From Enoplolaimus lenunculus (Eukaryota; Nematoda; Enoplea; Enoplida; Thoracostomopsidae), in NCBI GenBank assembly GCA_030248215.1, contig JASANG010001649.1, forward strand, positions 62,001 to 126,000: a DNA stretch of 64,000 nucleotides, in the 5' to 3' direction. The notes below the pieces were generated by a model, which was not told the origin of the DNA, ran no database searches, and was given only the letters and a program-made list of their open reading frames with translations. Position numbers and translations under genes: made by a program. This document shows positions 36,401-49,800 of this stretch, piece after piece; the stretch's first letter is position 1; each line of letters begins with the position of its first letter.

Positions 36401-39400
36401 ACTTTACGCCTTGAACGTTGAAAAATTTCGACTTTCAAGTTCGTCACAAACTACCTTTAAGCAACAGCTGCTTTCGAACGAATCCAGTCGCTTCTGCGTC
36501 AACTACTCGACTTTCGCTGAACACAAATCGGTATGGAGCATGCTCGGTCTCACGAACTGATATACTGTGCAAAACCCAGTCCGCAGCTGAAAAATATATT
36601 TTTTGAAGTAAATATTTCACCCGTTAAGTGCGTCGGCCCATGTAAAGATTAGGGGCGGAACGTTTTTCTGTGGGACTATACTAGAGTAAGCTTAAGGCTT
36701 AGACTAATTTTTTTGGCTGGCTTAGGCATTTACTAGAGTAAGCTTAAGGTTTAGACCAATTTTTTTGGCTGGCTTTGGTATTAGACTTTGGCTTAGACTT
36801 ATGAATATGCTCATTCTTACGCTTAGGCTTTGGCTTAGGCTTTAGGTTTAGGAACATGATTATAATACTATTCCGCACCTATTATTTACATCGGCCAGTA
36901 TGTCTAACGTATCTGATGACTTTCGCTTACACCAATACCTAAAACCCATTCACACATGCAATGTTTTGCAAGGAGAACTTGCAACTACAACTTGCAAGTG
37001 AATGTTTTTGGAATGTTGCAACTGCAACGTGTACGTGGAAGTTTTCGCTGTGAGAACTCGCGACTAGAACTTCTAGTTGTAAGTTTTTGTTACAAAACTG
37101 GCACCTGCAACTTCCAGCTGCATGTTTTAGATGCAACAACTTGCACGTATGATTGGGGCCAAGGTTATCTGCCTATCTACGCGCAAGGATAAGTCACAAC
37201 ATAAACATACTCTGATTAATATTCCATTCAGGCTACTGGGTTTTGCAGGTGTCATGAGTCGATAATGAAAACAAAAACAGCTTAAGGGTCTTGAGTTATA
37301 ATGCAGAATTTCCAAAAATTTGCTTAGTTTGGAAAACCCGTTCGACTATTACCAACTCTTGTAAACTTCTACTTTGAAAAACAATACCCCTCGAATAATA
37401 ATAGATGGTTTTCAGGCTTTGTTATTAATCCTCTCATCATAGAGTATGCTAAGGACTAACAAAGAATATACGAGCAATGCAGACACTGAGCAATGTTTAA
37501 CAACTCTAACATATATGCGAAGTGCAGAATCTCAACAAGACATGAGCTCGGGCTCGAGCGTCCGCAGCCCCTATAGCTCAGTGATTTAATAATAATTTAC
37601 CAGCAACGGCAGGCACATCATTCTTGTCATAAACATCTTGCAATGCTTTGAATCCTTCTGAAAACACTTGACCTATAAAATATGGATCAAAGATATAAAC
37701 GTGATAACACTATAAACATAGGGTCGTGTTACTTTTAGGGCCGTCCCTTTTTCTGGTAGTACAGTATTGAAAGAGTAGAATTAGATTTTACACCACATTT
37801 TTGCTTAGGCTTAGGCTTAAGTTTTTTCAACGCTTAGGCTTAAGTTTAGACCTTAAAATATGCTTAATATAGGTTACAGCCCTAAAAATAACATTGCCGA
37901 AACTTAAAACAAATAAAATTTTAGGATCTGCTATGCTGCTAAAGTAATTGTCTAATCTGAAAAACTGACACTAAATATAATAAATTTATTTTTCACCACT
38001 TGTGAAATAAAACTGCCAATTGACAAATCTCAAGTAATTTTCAAATTCACACACTTCAGGTCCATGAAATAGAAAGAAATACAAATTATAATTAAAATTT
38101 TTTGTACGGAAGATGTAAAAAAATCAGGGTCCGAAAGTTTTCTGTCTGACTGCCATTGAGAAAGCTTAAGCTTTAGATATATTTTTGCTTAGGCTTAGGC
38201 TTAGGCTTCGGTTAAAGCTCATTCATACGCTTCAGACTTAGGCATAGGCTAGGTTAAGGAACCTTTTTATACTACTGTTACGGCCGTTATACACATTAAC
38301 TCTATTTCCTAATACCCTGAAATGTAAAACTTACCTCTATCGTCAGCCGGAATAGTAACTGTAACAAACAACAACCGTCCAAGTGAAACAGCTTCAATAC
38401 GAAAGACAATTTCCTAGAAAGTAATTGTTTTCATTTCCTAAAAAGTTAATTTTCCTAAAAAATTGCAATTAACTCACAGCGAGCTGAACGTAAACTTGGT
38501 CCAAAATATTCACGATAAATAATACTATTAGCGGATCGAGCACATCTTTAGGTGACTTAAAATTGTTTTTCAGATCTCAGCCCTCATCATTGTGCATGGC
38601 TCGGGCATCAACAAACCGCTGCAAAATACAAATTTTAATAATGCCCCTTTGTGTAAAATACAATCATGATTGTAGCCATTATTTTGAAAAGGGGGTTAAG
38701 TTCTGTAGAAATTTCAACCAATGTATGGAATAGGGTCGTAACAGTAGTATAAGTATGTTCCTAAGCCTAAAACCTAAACCTAAGCGTAAGAATAAGCTTA
38801 AACCGATGCCTAAGCGAAAAAAACCAGTAGGCTACGCTTTCAACTGAATACATCGAAAAATTAATTAGTTGTGCGTTCCGCTAACCCCGTCGATAACTTC
38901 ATTTTCGTCCAATCGGACTTTCTGAACGCCGCTGTCTCCAAATTCGCCACTCAAGCTAATTTCAGCATTTAGTGGTTGTCGTATGCCATCCAGCCGCTCG
39001 CTAGTTCGAGCGATAAAAATGTAATTATAGACTAAAAATAGCAAATTTCAACTAAAAATAAAAAATACCTGAGCTTAACATGGGACAGAAAATATTTCAA
39101 TTTGGCACAAAAACGTGATTTAACCCAAGCAAAAGTTGAGCCAAAATCAAGTAAAACGCAAGATTGAAGTTCAGTCTAAGTCGAGCTATTTTACTAGTAT
39201 AGTTTTAGGCGAATTTCACGAATCAGATATCTAGATATCGCATCAAAGACACTTAACTTTGAAACTGACCTGGCAAAGGTTCCGTGCCCATACGAATAAT
39301 TGGCAACTCTCGAAACGTTTGTGGTCGAGTTTCGTCCGCCTCAGTTGCGTTGAATTCAACACCAAGCAGTTCGGAGTTGTACGAACTTGAGAGCCATTTT

Positions 39401-42400
39401 GAACAATTTAACCAAATTCGCTCACCGTTATCCAAATCTACCATTTCGATCTGTTAACAAAATTATAGCATAATTGAAACTGCAAATTTATTCTCGACTA
39501 GGTTCCAATATTCGTTAGGAACATCGGTTTTAAGTCGCCTCTTTGATGTCCGAGTTTAAAATGTATGCAACAAGGTAAATATGGAGGTATATCCGCTCTG
39601 ACATTGCTGGAGAAACGAGAAAAGAAAATTTTACAGCTTTAGAACGGCCTGCTGAATCCTTGAGTTAATAATTTTTCTCAATGGCTACTCTTGCTCGATA
39701 AACTCTGTAAGAGGTTATAGCACCCAGACGTTAAATTCTGACCATACTCGTGCTCTGACTACTGCAAAGATAAAAATGACAATTTATACGTTAACACATC
39801 GCACTATTGCATGAAAATAGTACGCCTCATATTAATAATTAGTAAAATTTATTTTTTGAACAATTAGTTTCTCATATTAATAGCTTACATTATTCAGAAA
39901 CAGAGCCGGCCTGTCGCCTTTTTCTTCAATATCAATTCGAACTTTATACAACTCTCCCACGTCACCAAATTCAACCTGAAACACAATCGTGTAGCTGAAG
40001 TGAAGCCAAAGTGGCGTTCTCTCAAGAAATATTTTTAGCCTCTCTGGAAAACTATCGTCCAGCTTGTAACGAAATGTTTTTTCTAAACACCTAAGACTAT
40101 GCCTAACGTAATCAAAAAATAGTCTAAAGCTTAAGCTTACTGTATTGCAATCTCGCAGAAAAACATTTTGCCTCTGACTCTTACGAGGGCCGACGTGTGC
40201 AACGTTTGTCTAAATATGGTACTAAAACATGATAACCATTCATTTTTTAATCAATCATTGTTTTCCCTAAGATATCATTGTTTGTCCTACCACGGTGTCA
40301 AAGGTTTATAATTACAATGGGTGGTCAACAGGTTAAAGTTTTCAATAACACCCTTGAGGGCTCCTGATGTTTTCATAATAATTAGTTCCGAAATGATAGT
40401 TCCTGAGGTGCCGTTTGATATGAACAAAGTTGCAGCTTACATCGAAAATTTCGTCTTTTTGACCAATCGATGTCAATTGATCTGCCGAAAGGTAAATTTT
40501 ATTAGAGAATCCATTCGTTCCATACGCAGCAATCGCAACTTCTGCAGTTGTGGCAGCACCTGCTACATCATTGTTTGCGTTGTCTTCTGAATTTTCATCC
40601 AGAACACCTGTTCGAACTATCAAACTCCAGCGCCCGCCTGAAATATGTCACGAAACATTTTGCAAAATTTAATTAATTCATAAAGGTTGGGCAGTGAGTA
40701 TTGTCATACCATAATCGGCGTATTGAAAATGTTGTTGTTGACTTAACTAACAAAACTAAATTCTTTAAGTCTATACCAATACTAGATCGTTTACCAGTAT
40801 GTCTTAAGGTAGAAACGTAGAGTTCACCAAAGATTTTGTACCCAGTGGCAGATTTACACATTTCTCACAACTGACTTTATAGTAATTTTAGGTGCAATGA
40901 TAAACAGCGCTGCAGGCGAAATATTTTGAAGAGTTTTAACGCCAAGCACTACACAACTGAATAAATTTGTAAAATTTGTAAGGTAAAAAGCGGAGCGTTA
41001 ACAATTTTTGGCCAAAAATTATTTACTGTAGATTGAGGGGCGCCCACCTCTGCAGCCGCCGTTGTCTATGACTGTGCAGAAGCCTGAGATTATGAAAGTC
41101 ACATTTACTCAAAACTGACGTAAACTCACTGCTCGGAGGCTTGCTGTCATCATTTATTTCGACATCACTCAAAGTTGGTGATGTACTAAGATCAAAATAA
41201 CCTAAAACCATACACAAACGCAATTAGAAATATTAATACAATGCTCTACGGACAGATTTCCAAGTGAGATTCATGCGTACCCCAATTAGCTGGACAGACC
41301 AAGTTCAAAATTTTTTATAACGCCTAAGCCAGCATTCTCAAATATGTGTAGCGCCTATCATACCTTGGTGATAGGTCTTGTTGCTTTTAAATCAGAACAG
41401 GTTTGAAATTCAGCACATTATTCGCGTTTAATTGGACATACTTCTATGCCAATCAACAGATTCAAAATTGCGAGAGTTCGTCAGTTTGAAAACCAATCGC
41501 TAACAGGCGATGAATGCTTAGGCAATTAAGAATATGAACCGTAAGTACTATAGAACCTACAGCTTCTAACTGTTCGGTGGAATGCGTGAAATATTCTTAC
41601 CACTAATTGGTATTTCTCTTTCAGTTAAGCCGTCAACTTGGTTTGTATCCAGCCATTTATTACACGAAAACACCATTTGAAGCGTTCGCTGATCAACTTC
41701 AGCAGTAAGCAGCACTCGATCTAGGAATATTCCTGCTCCTAAAACAAAAATATTCAAAACAGGCAAGCAATAAAATTTGTTAAAATTTCTAAAGCTTTTG
41801 TGCAGACGTATCAAGCTAAAGACTATTGTAAAGTTTTTACAAAACGTTAAATTTACCAGTTACACTCATACATAACTGAGGGCGGACCGTTTTCCAGCGG
41901 AACCGGAATAGAGTAACCTTAAGCTTTAGACTATTTTTGCTTAGGCTTAGGTTAAGCTTAAGCCTGGGCGTATCCTTACACTGTGGCTCAGGTTTAGGAT
42001 TAGGCTTACGGATATTCTATATACAACTACTACGGTTACGCCGGTCAGCTACACATGAGCTACCAGATGTTAAGATAGTAGCTGCTACGCGAACTTGAAT
42101 TGATGTTGCGTACTATACCGTCCCACACTTGAAGTAATGTTCTAAGTTGCGTACGTTGACAATAAATTTAGGAGTATTGGACAATGTAAAGAGCCGGGCC
42201 CTACTTGTAGGATATATGAACATATTCCTAACGCCTAAGCCTAAGCCCAAGAATGAGCTTATCCCTAAGCCTAATCCCAAGACTAAGTCCAACCAAAAAA
42301 TTAGCCTAAAGCTTATGGTTAGTCTATTGCAGTCCCGCAGAAAAACGTTAAGCCCGAGATCTTTGCATGGGCCTGAGTATGAATAATTTCATAGTCGTTG

Positions 42401-43817
42401 GCGGAGCAATGGCATTTGCGAGCGAGTTGATTTATAACCCGTATTTAATTTAAGCTAAATATGGAAGCAACAAAAATAACTAATTTTACCGTATCCCTTG
42501 GCGTTGTGTCCGACAGTTACTCTGTTGACGAGCCCAATCAGCTCCGTTTCGTACTCAAAAGTATCCATCTAAAAACGCAAAATAGTTTCATAAACTAAAA
42601 AGTCTTCATTTAAATTAAACTTTAGTCCGAAAAGATGAAAATTTTTAGCATAGAATGAGTGTATTTAGTAAGTGCCAGTGATAATAAAAGTGACTTGAAA
42701 ATCTTAGCGAACGCACTTTAAAAGCGTTTGGCGCCATGACCCAGGATAAAGACATGCATTGGTCTGATGCTTTAACGACCAGGAAAATTTAAAATTTTTT
42801 CAATTGATCCTTAACAATTTCAAATCAAAATTTTTTTAAACAGCGGCTTAGAACCTTCATATCCTGAGCAAGTCTGAAACTAAACATTGCGATACACCCA
42901 GTGCTGGTCAAGAAAACCCCACATAGCGCCACAAGCAAACCTAAAAATTTGTATAATTTATTTGACTAGAGCTGCTTTCCGACATTTTTTCAGGGAAGGG
43001 GCCGAGCCCGCCTATCCTTGTTCTGGGTCTGGTTGAACACAAAATTTGACAATTTACTTGATTTTGTAGAAATCTTGGTTCGCTTGGCACCTGACGCAAC
43101 CAAATACGCCCAGTTTCACCGTTGTCGCCGTGTAGTATGATATACAGATCGGTATCGGTTTCAGCTGCCCATCGATTACCAGTTAAAATTGTAATTCCAT
43201 AGATGTTTCCTGAAAACATAATCAATTTTTACATTAGCATGAGTAAGAGTGACGCTGTACTTGTCGTTCTGCGTCGTCCGGTGCCATCCGTTACCGTACG
43301 GTATTGTACGTAAGTATTTCGTGTACGATACCGTACGGTGACGGACGGCGCCACACAACAAACGTGCAGTGACGGAGCGTTTGACGGTGACGGACGACGC
43401 CGGACGGCATCAAAAGTATAGCGCCACCTTAACATTTGCACGTACGTAACCTAAATACGGGATCACAAACAAATTTTAAAACATAAATTACTTAGAAAAC
43501 AATTGCTTATAAATGAAATCGAACACGTAGCCAAGGGACACGGGGGCGGGGCTGAACCCTATTTGGAAAAATTTTGGCCCCCTATAAAATTTTCAACCAT
43601 GTCTTGTAAGCCAACGGAAACCCTTGTATGCCGCTCCTGAAAAAACTTTAGCCTCCTAGCAAGGTGAGCTTGCTACGAGCATGAATGAAATACAACAATT
43701 TGTCAAGTCGTTACTTTTCACAGTTTCTGCTGGCGACTCATCGTCTTGTTCTAGATCAGCTTCTGAATGGTCGGGAGTTGAAACACTGATGGTGTCGTCT
43801 GTTTCTCGACGTTCTGA

Positions 43818-43851
<34 letters not shown>

Positions 43852-43865
43852 ATAATAATATTATT

Positions 43866-43896
<31 letters not shown>

Positions 43897-46800
43897 GTAT
43901 TAATAATAATAATACGCCCGTCACAAAACTTTGCCACGAGGTCTTACAGAAATGATCATAACCTCAAATAAATACTTGAAAATTTTAAAAGTTTTCAAAT
44001 GTACACAACAGGATTTGACATGTTCTGTAGTATCTCATGACTTCATATTGTGAAACGAGCGTAACAGAAGTTTCACTGCAATTAAACAAAACTGAACGCC
44101 GACTTCGTTATTGTTTTAAAATGATGGCGCCGAAAAGCTACCGATTATAACCCTTTGTCACATGAATATTTTCTATTACATATAACGACTATTTTTAAGC
44201 CAAGATTCAAATCGCAGCCTCACTCGGGGAGGCGTTTATTGTTACCACTCAGTTATAGGGAGCCAGCTTGGGCTAGGCCCCACCTGAATTGCAATCAACT
44301 ATAGATTTTGTATTAAAGGTATTGTTCTAAAATTGTGTTTGGCTGTTCGCTCGCGAATTTTTTCACTATTATATCTTGCGCAACATCTCGTTTAAAAACA
44401 TGTGGATCTGCCACTGCGACTGACCCGAAAAAAGCTAACTCTCTCGCACTCAAAAACAGTTAAATATTGTAAATTAAAATTGATATTAAAAACAAACTTT
44501 TGTAGCGTTTTCGTGTTTTATATCCTTTGAATGCTGCTTGGATTTTAGTAGCGGCCAGTTCTTCGTCAAGCTCTGGAGCAGCTCCTGGGTCTGAAAACAA
44601 GCACGTTTCGGTGGTCGCATTTGAGCCACTATTATGACAATAAAACCCATAGTTTGGCTTATATTGAGGAAGCATCACGAGTCTACAATTTTATTAGATC
44701 AATGATAACATGCCTAACTGTATATTTGTAATATATCAAATTTCGTCAGTGACTAAATCAGTTATTTAACTTAAGTACGCTTTTATAACCGACAAAATGG
44801 CTAAGTTACTGCTTATCACATACTTTAGTACTAAGTCGTACTTAAGTAGGGTTTCAGAAACGCAACGAGTGTCTATTACTTTAAAACATATTTGTCATGA
44901 TGAGGCGTTTGATCGTACACATGCTAAACCTCAAAGAACCCTATCCGACCAATCGGGTTCACTGAAAGTACAATAACCTGAAAATAATGAATGTTTCGAC
45001 GATCGCAGTTTTCGCCGAAGAGCGTGACCGCGGTAAACAGCTTGAATCTTTTTCGCTGCTTCATCGGCTTCGGTGTCCGAATAATCTAAAAAAATTGTAA
45101 AAGTAGTGTTGACATTTATAAAATTGACAACAAATCCAAAAACGTCTAGATAGCACCTTGCAATGGGTGAACAGGTCTATACTTGATTGTGTGGGGCGAT
45201 TGTGTCCGTAGCCAGGGGGAAACAGGGGTCTCAGCCCCACCTGAAAAAACTTTGAGCGCCGTAGATAATTTCTATCTTGATCGTTCAACGTAAACCTTTA
45301 TATACCCTTCCAAAAAATTTAGTGCCTCTTAGCAAGATGAGCTGGCTACGGGCTCGGGTGCGTTGGATGGTGTTTGGGGCTTTCCAAAGAGCAGGCTATC
45401 AATTTAACTAGTATTTTGAAAACTTATCTATGGATACTACATTTCACAATAATTACAGGAACCACTACTTTTACTATAATTTAATACACTATCAATTAAA
45501 CTTTGTTTAAAACGTACAGTTCACATGCTGTATTTGGTTCAAATGTTTGTGTGTCATCACTTCCAAATCGTCTAAAACGTAATTTTAGTGTAAAGCTCAC
45601 TGTAATCCCTTGTATGCCCCTTGTAATAACTTTCTAGACGCAACAGCTTGAGCTGGCAACGGGCCTGTGTTATGCATTTATAATTTAACACAGTTACCAA
45701 GTAAATTTCGTGCGAAAATTGTTTTAAACACAATCTTTCATTAATTTTGGAGCAAAATTCAAGGTTAAAGCTAAATTAGAAAATATCAACTGAGATTTTA
45801 TTTCTAGCAAGATTGAACGTCGAACTCTATCGGTTGCAATCGTTTACCATCACCACTCAGCTATGCGAATTTGAGGGAACTTTCACATGTTGTGTGTGAA
45901 GGAATATACTACTGCGAATACGTTACGAATTGTGAGGCACTGTCTATGTATTGTGCGGACACAGTTTGCACTTTGTTGCTTTTTGGATACTCTATATGGG
46001 AAGGCGTTATTCAGTCCATGCGTGGAAACATCTCAAAGATCATTGCTCCCCAACAAATATCATTACATTAAATACAAACTAACCTTTCAATCCTCTCCGT
46101 GTCAAGTATCCTCTGATCCCAGCTTGAATCTTGACCGCTGCTTCGTCGGTTGTCCAAACTTTCCTTTCACTTTCTCCGTCCTTCGTTTCTTCCGTCTTTT
46201 TTATATCTTTTTTCTTCGTTGTCTTTTTCTGCGACTGTTTTGGCACGCTATTGGATTCATTCATTTTATTCTTTAATTCTTTACTTTTTGATCTCTTATT
46301 CGCTTGCACTGGGGTCTCATTTTTAATTGTTTTCTTTGTAGTTGTTGTTCTTGTTGTTTTTGTTGTTGTCTCTTTCGTTAACTTATTATTGTGTTTTTGC
46401 GTTGACCGTGTTGAGATCGGTTGTTTCATCGTAGTATTTTTCGTTGCGTTGCTCGTTTTCAGTGAAATAGCGGGGTTTGATTTCGAGAATCGCACTGGCG
46501 TTTTAGGTTTGCGAATGGTATTTTCACTAAAATATACCAAATAAACAATATGTATTAGCTAACATACGTATAGTTTACCGAACATTTGCTTTATACAGCC
46601 CATGTAAAGATCAGGGGCGCAAAGTATTTCTGTGGGACTGCAATAGAGTATGCTTAAGCGGTTTAGACTAACTTTTTTGATTGGGCTTAGGCTTAAACTT
46701 AAATATAAGCTCATTCTTAAACTTAGACTTAGGCTTAGGCTTAGGCGTAGACTTATTAATATGCTTATACTACTGTTGCGGCCCTGTTCTATACATTGGC

Positions 46801-49800
46801 GCTTCAATTTATATTGCAAATAATTGCTGTACTCGCATCTTTGATTTTTTACATCCAGAATTCGGATACCATTCCAACATTAAACCATAATGCAAAATTT
46901 ACTTGAGCTCTTTTGTACCATTGATCAACTTTGGCAATGTTGTACTCGATTTGCTCGGCATGTCAACCGGTTTAGCGTATTTTGGTGATACTTTCGAAAT
47001 TTTGTTTTCGTCTAAAACAAAATATACTTTTTCAACAATTTGGTTCATAGTTTCGCCTAAAATTTTAATTGTTAATTTTCTAATAAAAACGATCGGTTAA
47101 CGACTAGTAACGGCGATTTTCGCCGCATAGTTCGACGCAATAAATTTGCGATTACGCAATTATGAAACTACAGCATGACTGTAAGCATAGGCGGATATGC
47201 TTGTCCGTTCTATAATATATATGTAGCAAGTGCACTATAATGTATGCTTGGCCGCAGCTTACATGTCAACATATAGTCGCCGGTGTAAGCAGGTGGAGAA
47301 ATTGGCTGTGTGGCGTAATGGTCCAACGGTCGTTTAAGGATCCGCAAGTTTGAGAGTTTCAATCGAACTCATGCCGTGCCTGTTTTTCTAATTGCATACT
47401 TAAAAGGTCTAAAGGCCCTACTTTTCCTACAAAAACTGAAAATAGCAGCTTCAACGGTTCGGCTCAACGTTTTACAAATATGTCAGTTTCACATCTTTTC
47501 AACTCATGCCAATTTTTACATAAAACCTAAAAAAGAAATCTGGTTTTAACTGATTTTAGGCTTCACAACATGATCCAGGTAGACATTGTTTAAACATGCT
47601 AGATGGACTAAAATTTATAAGAGGTGCATGAAATGATTGGGACGTACACGCGAGCTTAAAAGTTTTTCTAGCGGACCAAAATTGTTCTGGAGGCAAGCGA
47701 ATCACCCTGGATACCCTCTGAGAACGGGAACGTTATCAGTATAAATATTAGTGACCAACGTGAGATACTTATTTCACTCGGGTTCTAATAGAAAATTTCC
47801 ATTTAGCGTCGTACACCGCACCGTTTCTAATCGAAGGTAATTTGTTGGCAACCAGATGATTTCGTATTGGCATTTCACTTTTGCCCATTATCACAGGGGT
47901 ATCGTACTTTGAACACGCGATAAATTTTGTGGGACCAGTTAGGAGTTCGGTGATTGATAGAACCTAAAATATTTGATCTGAATGAATTGATTTCGTATTC
48001 TGAAGCTCCATCCAGCGCACTTAGTTTATACGGCAGATATTAGTTTTCGGTGTTGAATATATTGATCTCTAAATCAATTTTAGTACAAACATTGCACTTT
48101 CTCACATGATGCTGTTTTAGTTTTATATTGAAAATGTACAATTTCATAATCTTCAAATTGTTTTGTACGATAGAATACGAATACTGAAAGTTCTTGCATG
48201 TGAACCGTGCGTTTATATCTCGGAAGAACGCAAACCCGGGCTACAACTATTACATAAAAACAGTTACTGTGTCGTTGCGGAATTTCGGTCGTGAAACTAC
48301 AGCAATTTCCTGCAATATCTATATATACGCATTATTTAAAAAATTGTTCAATCTCATTATGTTTTACCAGACTTACGTCCGTGAATTTTTAGAATCAAGC
48401 TTACCCGAACGCCTTCCGGTGTATACAACCGGTAAACGGGAACCTGGAGATTGGCCGATAGTTCACGAAGCAATTCGGCAAATATTGGCAGCTGTCGAGA
48501 TCGCAGTACTATTTTATGAACCCGGCTTGGTTTTTGATTCAGAACAAAAAGCACCTGAAAACATATAAGATCGCAGTACTATTTTATGAACCCGGCTTGG
48601 TTTTTGATTCAGAACAAAAAGCACCTGAAAACATATAAGATCGCAGTACTATTTTATGAACCCGGCTTGGTTTTTGATTCAGAACAAAAAGCACCTGAAA
48701 ACATATAAGATCGCAGTACTTATTTTATGAACCCGGCTTGGTTTTTGATTCAGAACAAAAAGCACCTGAAAACATATAAGATCGCAGTACTATTTTATGA
48801 ACCCGGCTTGGTTTTTGATTCAGAACAAAAAGCACCTGAAAACATATAAGATCGCAGTACTATTTTATGAACCCGGCTTGGTTTTTGATTCAGAACAAAA
48901 AGCACCTGAAAACATATAAGATCGCAGTACTATTTTATGAACCCGGCTTGGTTTTTGATTCAGAACAAAAAGCACCTGAAAACATATAAACTTAAGTCCT
49001 GGCACCGTATTCACAAATCAGTGTAGCACCTACGACAATTGGCTCGCGTTTGAGAATATGCAGGGGTATTTCAGGTGGCAGCGACCAAACCTCTAAATAA
49101 ATGGGGGTGACCAAAAACGCAACGCCCGGTGGGACATTTTGTACCAGCAAGAACCCCAATAATTACACACTATTTTGTGCCATCCGGTACCCCAAGAGTT
49201 GCACACTCTTGTATCATGTGCTCTTGATTATACTAACTTGACGCTATTATATTTCATGTCGGTTTTGTGCAACCAGGGCTTAAAACCCCTCAATCAAAGT
49301 CGGTGGTGAACTAAAGTTTTCCGCCGTTATCTTGAAGTGCGGGCACCACTGTACGTTGGTGAAGTTCCAAATGGAAAAATTGAGTGTAAGAAATTTTACC
49401 TCGCTAAATTTAATACCGTCATGCCTTTTAGCAAGTGTGCTTTGGAAAATATCGATCGAAATATCCCTGTCATTCTAAAAACTGCTTACATGTATAAAAT
49501 ATATCCGAACTAACGCTGAGACGTTGGCTTAGGCTTTTGGTTTGGCTGGTTTGGCTTAGAAATATGCTTATACGACTGCTACGGCTCTGTTCTATAGATT
49601 GGCCGGACCTGTTCAATATTATAGGCATAAAAGCAATAATGAACTAACCTGTCTTGGCACATGTTTTGAGCGACGGGCAGAATCAATTTCAGCCGCTGTA
49701 CTATTTGATGGAGGCGTCAACGACTTGGTCATCATTTGGCTATTTTGAACGCTCGGCGACAACTTGGAAGCCTGAAATGTGCTAAAGCTAATAAAGGATT

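Noticed and set aside
46131-46544. 137-codon plus ORF rich in Phe and Val
   Set aside because: Antisense shadow of DCX/PLAT exon 8 (Lys/Thr codons).
47311-47392. Functional tRNA gene
   Set aside because: Good A box and T-like stem, but the acceptor arms do not pair.
47600-47720. Open minus stretch after a TTCTCAG, tested as the missing exon between exons 6 and 7
   Set aside because: It reads open for about 50 codons but lacks PLAT features and a phase-1 donor.
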